From: Qipengyuania sp. HL-TH1
GTDB lineage: Bacteria > Pseudomonadota > Alphaproteobacteria > Sphingomonadales > Sphingomonadaceae
Length of the DNA: 64,000 nucleotides
Direction of reading: 5' to 3'
Assembly (NCBI RefSeq): GCF_036365825.1
Contig: NZ_CP142675.1
Span: forward strand, 2,116,501-2,180,500
Shown: one piece after another, positions 1-6,754 of the stretch
Layout of the letters: every line of letters begins with the position of its first letter
Position numbering within the stretch: the first letter of the stretch is position 1
Position numbers and translations under genes: made by a program
The notes under the pieces: model-generated
The model's database searches: none
The model's input: the letters and a program-made list of their open reading frames with translations, nothing else
What the model was told of the DNA's origin: nothing

Positions 1-197
1 TGTCCGACCCGGTCGAGCGGATCAAGCTGCGCGACCAGATCGCCGACAAGGTCCGCGGCGTCACCGGGATGAGCTGCGTGGTCGAGCTGGTCCCGCCGCG
101 CACGCTGCCGCGCACCAGTTCGGGCAAGCTCAGCCGCGCCAAGGCGAAAAAACAGTATCTTGCGGGCGAAATCGTCCCGCTCGACCTCGCCGCCTGA
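1..197 (+). CDS. C-terminal end of an AMP-binding acyl-AMP/acyl-CoA ligase (5' truncated by window edge)
   Basis: The frame starting at base 3 is open to a TGA at 195-197 and encodes the last 64 residues of an adenylate-forming enzyme. The stretch LPRTSSGKLSRAKAKKQY is the C-terminal A10-type motif of the ANL superfamily, in which the lysine after SSG contacts the acyl-adenylate. The tail is closest in style to long-chain fatty-acyl-AMP/CoA ligases, but the substrate cannot be told without the N-terminal domain, which lies outside the window. The next gene starts 164 bases downstream behind its own putative promoter, so this is probably the end of a transcription unit. Confidence 0.8.
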   Translation, partial: SDPVERIKLRDQIADKVRGVTGMSCVVELVPPRTLPRTSSGKLSRAKAKKQYLAGEIVPLDLAA

Positions 198-300
198 GGC
201 CTGCGCCAACGCGGCCCTCTGCGCGACGGACCACCGGCAGAATTGCCTTGCGCTTGCCGCCTTCGGCGCGGCACTATCGCTGCGCCGCGCGACTGCGCGC

Positions 301-329
301 TTGAAGATCGTGTATTGCCACCCTAATAC
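301..329 (+). promoter_or_regulatory. Putative sigma70-type promoter of the telA operon
   Basis: TTGAAG at 301-306 and TAATAC at 324-329 are separated by exactly 17 bases and lie 32 bases upstream of the chosen telA start at 362. A purine-rich ribosome site (GGAGAG, about 346-351) sits between them and the ATG. The rest of the 198-361 gap shows no other signal. Prediction from sequence only. Confidence 0.45.
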
Positions 330-361
330 AGGATTATAGCCGCTTGGAGAGATCTGCGCCC

Positions 362-1576
362 ATGAGCGATACGAAAACGCCGACCGCAACTGCCACCGAA
401 ACCGCCTTCGACCTCACGCCGCCCGATCCCGTGCCCGAGGTCAAACCGGAGAAGGCTGCGGGCCTCGTCCCGGTTTCGGAAGAGGTGAAGAGCAAGCTGC
501 AGACCAAGGTCGACGGCTTCGTCGCCGACCTGATTGCCGAGGATGCGAATTCGCCCGAATTCGGCAAGAAGGTCGACCAGCTGACCAATATGGGCCGCAA
601 GGAAATCATGGCCGCGGCGGGCATGTCCAACCGTTTCCTCGACCGGCCGGTGCGTGCGATGGACAAGGACGAAGGCGTCGGCGCCAATCTTTCCGAACTG
701 CGCCGCGTGGTGGAAGACCTGGATCCGGGCAAGCGCGGCAAGCTGTCGGGTCCGCGCAAGATCCTCGGCATCATCCCCTTCGGCAACAAGCTGACCAATT
801 ACTTCCGCAGCTACCAGAGCGCGCAGACGCATATCCAGTCGATCCTCAACAACCTCGCCAGCGGCAAGGACGAGCTGATCATGGACAATGCCGCGATCGA
901 CGTCGAACGGCAGAAGCTGTGGGAGGCGATGGGCAATCTGGAACAGATGATCCACATCTCCAACTCGCTCGACGCGAAGCTGGAGGAAAAGGCCGCCGAA
1001 CTCGACGCGACCGATCCGGCCAAGGCCAAGGCGGTGCGCGAAACCGCGCTGTTCTATGTCCGCCAGCGCACGCAGGATTTGCTCACCCAGATGGCGGTGA
1101 GCGTGCAGGGCTATCTCGCGCTCGACCTGGTGAAGAAGAACAATGTCGAGCTCGTGAAAGGCGTCGACCGCGCGAGCACCACCACCGTCGGCGCGCTGCG
1201 CACGGCAGTGACCGTGGCCGAGGCGATGACCAACCAGCGCCTCGTGCTGGGCCAGATCACCGCGCTCAACGAAACCACTGCGGGCATCATCGACAGCACC
1301 AGCACGCTGCTGCGCGACCAGACCGGCAAGATCCACGAACAGGCCGCGGCGAGCACAATCCCGCTCGAAACGCTGCAACGCGCCTTCCAGAACATCTACG
1401 ACACGATGGACGAGGTCGACAGCTTCAAGCTGCGCGCGCTCGACAGCATGAAGCAGACGGTCACGCTGCTGACCGACGAGGTCGAGAAGTCGAAAGGCTA
1501 TATCGCGCGCGCCGAAGGCCAGTCGCAGGCGCAGAAGCAGGTCGCCGAAAGCAGCCTGCTGAGCATCGAGGGCTGA
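362..1576 (+). CDS. TelA/KlaA-family toxic anion resistance protein
   Basis: This 404-residue protein belongs to the TelA family, named from tellurite resistance on plasmids but widespread in chromosomes, where its biochemical role is not settled. Visible support: the long helical, coiled-coil-like body, a segment around residues 110-150 with the family pattern GIIPFGNKLTNYF, and the helix carrying ALFYVRQRTQDLLTQM. No signal peptide or membrane segment is visible, so it is probably cytoplasmic. The frame is open further upstream (TTG at 344), but ATG 362 is preceded by GGAGAG and is the better start. It is the first gene of a unit with an XpaC-like membrane protein and a PHA-granule-type small protein; TelA and XpaC are neighbours in many bacteria (Bacillus yceG/yceH), suggesting they act together. 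Confidence 0.85.
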   Translation: MSDTKTPTATATETAFDLTPPDPVPEVKPEKAAGLVPVSEEVKSKLQTKVDGFVADLIAEDANSPEFGKKVDQLTNMGRKEIMAAAGMSNRFLDRPVRAMDKDEGVGANLSELRRVVEDLDPGKRGKLSGPRKILGIIPFGNKLTNYFRSYQSAQTHIQSILNNLASGKDELIMDNAAIDVERQKLWEAMGNLEQMIHISNSLDAKLEEKAAELDATDPAKAKAVRETALFYVRQRTQDLLTQMAVSVQGYLALDLVKKNNVELVKGVDRASTTTVGALRTAVTVAEAMTNQRLVLGQITALNETTAGIIDSTSTLLRDQTGKIHEQAAASTIPLETLQRAFQNIYDTMDEVDSFKLRALDSMKQTVTLLTDEVEKSKGYIARAEGQSQAQKQVAESSLLSIEG

Positions 1577-1586
1577 GGGCGGCATC

Positions 1587-2345
1587 GTGAACGACCTCAC
1601 CCGCGACAGCGACCGCATATTGTCCGAGAGCAAGGCGCTGGTGCGCGACAACCGCGAAGGCGGCCGCCACCGGCGCGCGCCCTCGATCGGGCAGGGTTCG
1701 GCCAAGGCCAAGCGCGACCACCTGATGAAAAAGGTGCGCAACCTCGTGATCGCGGTGGCCGTCATCTGGCTGGGAGCCGGGGTTGCCGGGGCGATCTTCA
1801 GCGGCATCGGTTTCTGGGGCGTCATGGCTGTCGTTGTCGCCACGGCCATCGCTACCGCGATCTTCTCCAGTTATCCGAAGATCAAGACGCCCAAGCGCGC
1901 CGACATCAACAAGGGCAATGTCCAGCAGATGGTCGGCCGCACCGAGCTGTGGCTCGAAGCGCAGCGGCCTGCCCTGCCCCCGCCCGCGGCACAGATCGTC
2001 GATGACATGGGCGTCCAGCTCGACGCGCTGGGCCTGCAGCTCGAAGGGCTCGACCAGGACCATCCCAAGGCGCGCGAAGTGCGCAGCCTGGTGGGCGAGC
2101 AATTGCCGCAGATGATCGACAGCTACCAGCGGATCCCGGCGCATCTGCGCAAGGAAGAACGCGCCGGCGCGACCCCCGACCAGCAGCTCACCGACAGCCT
2201 CGGCAAGATCAGCGGCGAGATCGATTCGATCACTCGCCAGCTGGCCGAGGGCTCGCTCGACGATCTGGCGATCAAGCACCGCTATCTCGACTACAAATTC
2301 GGCGAAGGGGCGCAGACCAGCCCGCAACTGGAGCACAAGAACTGA
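1587..2345 (+). CDS. XpaC-like membrane protein (TelA partner)
   Basis: GTG start at 1587, ten bases after telA; 252 residues. The first 45 residues are charged, then two adjacent hydrophobic segments (about residues 50-70 and 72-92) form a membrane hairpin, and the remaining 160 residues are hydrophilic and helical. This architecture and the position next to TelA match the XpaC family (named for hydrolysis of 5-bromo-4-chloroindolyl phosphate in Bacillus, true function unknown). The family call rests on layout and context more than on a motif. It overlaps the next gene by one base (TGATG), indicating translational coupling. Confidence 0.6.
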   Translation: MNDLTRDSDRILSESKALVRDNREGGRHRRAPSIGQGSAKAKRDHLMKKVRNLVIAVAVIWLGAGVAGAIFSGIGFWGVMAVVVATAIATAIFSSYPKIKTPKRADINKGNVQQMVGRTELWLEAQRPALPPPAAQIVDDMGVQLDALGLQLEGLDQDHPKAREVRSLVGEQLPQMIDSYQRIPAHLRKEERAGATPDQQLTDSLGKISGEIDSITRQLAEGSLDDLAIKHRYLDYKFGEGAQTSPQLEHKN

Positions 2346-2647
2346 TGCGCGTTCCCATTTCCCACAGCCTCGGCAAGGAAGAAGTGCGCCGCCGCCTCCA
2401 GTCACACAGCCACGAGATCGCCCAGTATATCCCCGGCGGCATGGCCGACGTCACCACCAGCTGGCCGAGCGAGGACCGGATGGACTTGGCGGTCAGGGCC
2501 ATGGGTCAGGGCGTCGACGGCTGCGTGATCATCGAGGACGATCAGGTGGTGTTCGAGGTCAATCTGCCGCCCGCGCTGTCCTTTGTCGAACCGATGGTCG
2601 CCAGCGCGATCCGCAAGCAGGGCCAGAAACTGATCGCGCCGAAGTAA
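2345..2647 (+). CDS. Small polyhydroxyalkanoic-acid-system family protein
   Basis: This 100-residue basic protein resembles the PHA granule region family (PF09650): an N-terminal SHSLGKEEVRRRL stretch, a central two-strand part, and the C-terminal end VASAIRKQGQKLIAPK. Members are associated with polyhydroxyalkanoate granules or simply conserved beside other genes; a granule role here is inference because no PHA synthase or depolymerase lies in the window. Its ATG overlaps the stop of the XpaC-like gene by one base, so it is the third gene of the telA operon. Confidence 0.65.
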   Translation: MRVPISHSLGKEEVRRRLQSHSHEIAQYIPGGMADVTTSWPSEDRMDLAVRAMGQGVDGCVIIEDDQVVFEVNLPPALSFVEPMVASAIRKQGQKLIAPK

Positions 2648-2792
2648 TTTCGCCCGCGCCGCCGAGAAATTTTCCCGACCGCGGAACGATCTCCTTTGCG
2701 GAGCGCTCTGCACTGGGGCGGATCAGGAATCCGGATGCGGATGCATGGCTGATCCACATGGGGCAAGACGGTAGGGAAGCGAGGCCGAGCGA

Positions 2793-3347
2793 ATGCCGGT
2801 AGCAAACGGGGCGTGTCGCTCCACCAGGACTTATCTCAAGACCGGAACCGCGGCGAGCCATGACCGGCTCGATACGCGTCTGGGCGCGCTGGTGACGGGC
2901 GATGCGCGCGATTATGTGGCGTTTCTCGATATCCAGTACCGCGCGCGCGTGGGCGTCGAAGGCTGGCTGGCCGGCAGCGGAACCCAGCCGCCATGTCAGA
3001 GCAATTTGCTGGCGCAGGACATGTCCGCGCTGGGACGCGCGGTCCCCGAAGATGCCCCCGCTTTCACCCCTCCCGCGGGCAGCGACGCGCTGGGCGTATG
3101 CTGGGTGCTGGCGGGATCATCGCTGGGCAATCGCGCAATCCTCGCGCGGCTCAGGAAAAACAAGGTGGACTGGCCGGTCGATTTCCTGTCCGACATGGGC
3201 ATGACGACCTATTGGCGAAGCCTGCTGCCCGCGCTCGAACGACCGCATTCCATCGCCGTGGACGAAGCCGCCTTGCAGGCTGCGCAAGCCACCTTTTCCC
3301 ACTTTAACGCGATCGTGGCCGACAGCCTCGCGCGTGAGGCCGCATAA
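2793..3347 (+). CDS. bphO: Biliverdin-producing heme oxygenase
   Basis: 184 residues of the bacterial heme oxygenase fold, predicted to open heme to biliverdin IX-alpha plus CO and iron. His23 in the TAASHDRLD stretch is the expected proximal heme ligand. The sequence DALGVCWVLAGSSLGNRAI corresponds to the distal-helix glycine-rich segment (G-SLG-) over the heme. The stop codon overlaps the start of the bacteriophytochrome gene by one base (TAATG), so the two are translationally coupled: the enzyme makes the chromophore that the next protein binds. Symbol given by function and context; sequence divergence within the family is high. Confidence 0.85.
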   Translation: MPVANGACRSTRTYLKTGTAASHDRLDTRLGALVTGDARDYVAFLDIQYRARVGVEGWLAGSGTQPPCQSNLLAQDMSALGRAVPEDAPAFTPPAGSDALGVCWVLAGSSLGNRAILARLRKNKVDWPVDFLSDMGMTTYWRSLLPALERPHSIAVDEAALQAAQATFSHFNAIVADSLAREAA

Positions 3348-5893
3348 TGAATCCGCAGGACGTCAATCTTTCCAATTGCGATCGCGAACCGATCCACCAG
3401 CTTGGCCGGATCCAGGGTTTCGGCGCGCTTATCGCGGTCAATTCCGACTGGTTCGTCGCGCATCGCTCGACTAATCTCGAAGCCCTGTTCGGCCCCGACC
3501 GCACGGTCGAGATCGGGGATCGTCTCTCGCTGCTGCTCTCCCCCGCCGCATTGCAGCAACTGCGCAGTTCGGCCACCGCGCTGACCATGCCCGACCAGGT
3601 CGAACGACTGTTCGGTCTCGCGCTGTTCGACAGCGACGCGCTGTTCGATTGCGCGCTGCACAGTTCGGGCGGGAACACGGTGATCGAGATCGAACCGCAT
3701 GCGGCGGGCGATCTCAACCGCCAGCTGAGCATTCTGCGGCCGATCATGACCCGGCTGGAAAAGCATACCGAAGTGCAGCCGCTGGTCGACGAGGCGGCCC
3801 GCCAGTTGCGGCTGGCGCTGCAGATCGACCGCGTCATGGTCTATCGTTTCCGCGAGGATCTGTCGGGCGAAGTCATCGCCGAAGCCGCGCGCGACGATCT
3901 CGAGAAGTTCCACGGCCTGCGCTATCCGCGTTCGGACATCCCCGACCAGGCGCGCGCGCTCTATGTCCGCAACCGCTTCCGCATCATCGCCGATGTCGAA
4001 GCCGAGCCGGTCTCGGTCGAACCCGGCGTGTCACTCGATGGCGAGCCGCTCGACCTCAGCATGAGCACGCTGCGCGCGGTTTCGCCGATCCATATCGAAT
4101 ATCTCAAGAACATGGGCGTCGGCGCCTCGCTGTCGATCTCGATCATCATCGGCGGGAAATTGTGGGGGCTGTTCGCCTGCCATCATTACGGCCCCAAGCT
4201 GCTCCCCTATTCGCAGCGCACCGCAGCCGAGCTGTTCTCCGAATTCTTCTCGCTGACGCTCGACCGTACGCTGGCCCGCCAGAGCGCCGATCGCCGCGAA
4301 ATGGGGCGCGAGGTCCACACCCGGCTGATGCGCGATGTCGTCGCTGGTACCCCGCTGTCCGCCAGCCTGCCGATGATCGAACCGGTCATCCAGCAGGTCA
4401 TCCCGCATGACGGGGTGAGCATTTTCGTCGAGGATATATACGACGCGCGCGGTTCTGCTCCCAATGAGGAGGAATTTCGCGCGATCGTCGCCAATCTCAA
4501 CGGCACTGCGACGAGCAAGCTGCTCGCCACCGAGGCGATTGCCGAACGCCTGCCGCGCGCTGCCCGGTTTGCCGACCGGGCGACGGGCGCGCTGGTCATC
4601 CCGGTCTCGCGCACCCCGCGCGATTACCTGATCCTGTGGCGCAAGCCGCTCACCCAGACCGTGACCTGGGCGGGCAATCCCGAAAAGGCAGTCGAGGCCG
4701 GTCCCAATGGCGACCGGCTGACCCCGCGCAAGAGCTTCGAGGCCTGGCGCGAAACGGTCGAGGGCCGCGCCGAGAAATGGTCGCGCGCCGAGATCGAAAT
4801 TGCCGAGAGCCTGCGCGTCACACTGCTCGAGATCATCCTGCGGCTGACCGACGAGGCGGTGACCGAACGCGCCCGCGCGCAGCAGCAGCAGGAATTGCTG
4901 ATCGCGGAGCTCAACCACCGCGTGCGCAATATCCTCAACCTGATCCGCGGGCTGATCAACCAGTCCAAGGGCGATGCGCGCGATATCGAGAGTTTCGTCG
5001 AAATCGTCGCGGGCCGGGTCGCCTCGCTCGCGTCGGCGCATGACAACATCACCAAGGGCAATTGGTCGCACGCGCCCTTCTCGGAGCTGATCGAGACCGA
5101 GGCCAACGCCTATCTTTCAGCGAGCCGGGACCGGCTCGACCTGCGTGGCCCCGAAGCGATGATCGCGCCCGAAGCCTATACGGTGATGGCGCTCGTGATC
5201 CACGAAATGATAACCAATTCGGCGAAATATGGCTCACTGAGCGATCAATCGGGCAAGCTCGAGGTGGAAGTGAGCCGCGATGCCGAAGACAATTTCTGCG
5301 CGCAATGGCGCGAAAGCGGCGGGCCTCCGGTCAAGCCGCCCAGCCGCCGTGGGTTCGGCAGCACGATCACCGAACGCTCTATCCCCTACGAACTCGATGG
5401 CACCGCCGAGATCAATTACCGCCTGGAAGGTGTCGAGGCCCGGTTCTGCATCCCCGCGCGCTATGTCGAATGGCGTTCGCGCGATGGCGAAAAGAGCGCA
5501 GCCGCCAAGCCGAAGAAGGACGCCCGGTTGGAGAACCTGCCCGACAGTGTGCTGCTGGTCGAAGACAGCATGATCATCGCGCTCGATGCGGAGGATTGCC
5601 TCAAGGAACTCGGGATCGGGACCGTGCGGATCGAAAGCTCGGTCGCAGCGGCGCTCGACGCATTGACGAAGAGCCAGCCCGAACTGGCCATTCTCGACTA
5701 CAATCTGGGCAAGGAAAACAGCGAACCGATCGCCGCCAGGCTCAGGGAAATGGGCGTGCCGTTCTGGCTGGCGACGGGCTATGGCGAAATGCAGGACCGG
5801 CTCGAAGAACTGGGCGCATCGGGCCTGCTGACCAAGCCTTACGGCAAGGACGAGCTGGTCGAAGTGATCGGCAGCTACGACAAGGACGACTGA
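3347..5893 (+). CDS. bphP: Bacteriophytochrome HWE-type histidine kinase with fused C-terminal receiver domain
   Basis: 848 residues. Domains in order: PAS (about 10-110) with the biliverdin-attaching cysteine near the N-terminus (Cys11 in SNCDREPIHQLG); GAF (about 135-300) with the PRSDIPDQARALY chromophore-pocket motif; PHY (about 320-500) with the tongue motif PRKSF; a HWE/HisKA_2-type kinase in which ELNHRVRNILNLI carries the phospho-accepting His524, followed by the family's WRESGGP and GFG ATP-lid elements; and a receiver domain (about 725-845) with Asp784 in AILDYNLG as phosphate acceptor and Lys in TKPYG. It should act as a cytoplasmic red/far-red light sensor signalling by phosphotransfer, in part to its own receiver. 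No separate output regulator is adjacent. The preceding gene supplies biliverdin. Confidence 0.93.
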   Translation: MNPQDVNLSNCDREPIHQLGRIQGFGALIAVNSDWFVAHRSTNLEALFGPDRTVEIGDRLSLLLSPAALQQLRSSATALTMPDQVERLFGLALFDSDALFDCALHSSGGNTVIEIEPHAAGDLNRQLSILRPIMTRLEKHTEVQPLVDEAARQLRLALQIDRVMVYRFREDLSGEVIAEAARDDLEKFHGLRYPRSDIPDQARALYVRNRFRIIADVEAEPVSVEPGVSLDGEPLDLSMSTLRAVSPIHIEYLKNMGVGASLSISIIIGGKLWGLFACHHYGPKLLPYSQRTAAELFSEFFSLTLDRTLARQSADRREMGREVHTRLMRDVVAGTPLSASLPMIEPVIQQVIPHDGVSIFVEDIYDARGSAPNEEEFRAIVANLNGTATSKLLATEAIAERLPRAARFADRATGALVIPVSRTPRDYLILWRKPLTQTVTWAGNPEKAVEAGPNGDRLTPRKSFEAWRETVEGRAEKWSRAEIEIAESLRVTLLEIILRLTDEAVTERARAQQQQELLIAELNHRVRNILNLIRGLINQSKGDARDIESFVEIVAGRVASLASAHDNITKGNWSHAPFSELIETEANAYLSASRDRLDLRGPEAMIAPEAYTVMALVIHEMITNSAKYGSLSDQSGKLEVEVSRDAEDNFCAQWRESGGPPVKPPSRRGFGSTITERSIPYELDGTAEINYRLEGVEARFCIPARYVEWRSRDGEKSAAAKPKKDARLENLPDSVLLVEDSMIIALDAEDCLKELGIGTVRIESSVAAALDALTKSQPELAILDYNLGKENSEPIAARLREMGVPFWLATGYGEMQDRLEELGASGLLTKPYGKDELVEVIGSYDKDD

Positions 5894-5915
5894 CCCCGCG
5901 GCCCGTGCGGCGCGG

Positions 5916-6638
5916 CTAGTTGAAGAAGCGCTGCTGGTAGTGGAAGGTCGCGGCAACCGGGTTGCCGCTCGCGTCGCGCGCCGGTTCGAAACGCAACTGG
6001 TCGAGCGCGAGGCGGCAGACCGCCGCATCGGTTTCGGGGAACGGGCTGGGCCGGTAGATGCTGCAGCGCGTCGCGCGCCCCTGCGCCGAAACGGTCAGCC
6101 TTACGATGACCGACTGGCCGATCCGCGCCTGCCGTCCGCCGGGAGGAACGGGAAAGGCGCTTGCATCGGTAATCGCGCGCGTCAGCACGGGCTTGGTCGC
6201 CGCTCCCCCGCCCTGGCCGCCGCCGCCTTCGCCGCTGCCGGTCCCCTCGCCCGTTCCGGACCGGCCGGTGCCCTGCCCCTGATCGGTCGCGCCGGCGGTA
6301 TTTGCCGTCCCGGTCGAGGAGGCACGCGGCGCCGGCGGATCTTCGCGCATACGCCGCTCGGGCTCGGGCGCGGTGACCGCATCGGGCACCGCCTCGCGCC
6401 CCGGATCGCCTTGCGCGCCTTCGGGCTCGGGTTCGGTCGGTTCGGGCTCTTCCTCGGGCGTGGATACCGTGACGGTGAACGCCGAGACCACCGAGCGCTC
6501 TACCCCGGAGACCGCCGTCGGCGCCAATGCGCGCACCAGCAGGTAGAACAGGCCGAGGTGGATCAACGCGATCAGCGCGATCACCCAGGGATTGAGGCGC
6601 TTCTTGGTCTGCGCATAGCGGGTCGCGGGTTCGGCCAT
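5916..6638 (-). CDS. TonB-type energy transducer
   Basis: 240 residues. A short basic N-terminus is followed by one membrane helix (WVIALIALIHLGLFYLLV), a Pro/Glu- then Gly-rich periplasmic linker, and a C-terminal TonB domain ending VAATFHYQQRFF. It couples the proton gradient, with ExbB and ExbD (not in the window), to outer-membrane receptors; the receptor encoded upstream at 6755-9310 is an obvious client. ATG at 6638 is chosen because the frame upstream is low-quality and the membrane helix then starts about 20 residues in, as usual. The gene converges on bphP. A strong terminator separates it from the receptor gene, so the two are not simply co-transcribed. Confidence 0.88.
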   Translation of the reverse strand: MAEPATRYAQTKKRLNPWVIALIALIHLGLFYLLVRALAPTAVSGVERSVVSAFTVTVSTPEEEPEPTEPEPEGAQGDPGREAVPDAVTAPEPERRMREDPPAPRASSTGTANTAGATDQGQGTGRSGTGEGTGSGEGGGGQGGGAATKPVLTRAITDASAFPVPPGGRQARIGQSVIVRLTVSAQGRATRCSIYRPSPFPETDAAVCRLALDQLRFEPARDASGNPVAATFHYQQRFFN

Positions 6639-6682
6639 CGGGCGATCATGGCAAAGTCGCCCGACCGGGTCCAGCGGCATGG

Positions 6683-6716
6683 AAAAAGGGCGGCCCTCCC
6701 GAAGGAGGACCGCCCC
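6683..6716 (-). terminator. Rho-independent terminator of the TonB-dependent receptor gene
   Basis: Read on the minus strand the sequence forms GGGCGGTCCTCC, a TTCG tetraloop, and GGAGGGCCGCCC, followed by a run of five T. It lies 39 bases after the receptor stop codon. The stem is long and stable, with only one mismatched step. Confidence 0.9.
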
Positions 6717-6754
6717 GTAGTCTGCACATGGGGCCGAGCCCCATGCCGGTTATC

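Noticed and set aside
344..361. TTG start for TelA at 344
   Set aside because: It would place the GGAGAG ribosome site inside the coding region; ATG 362 fits better.
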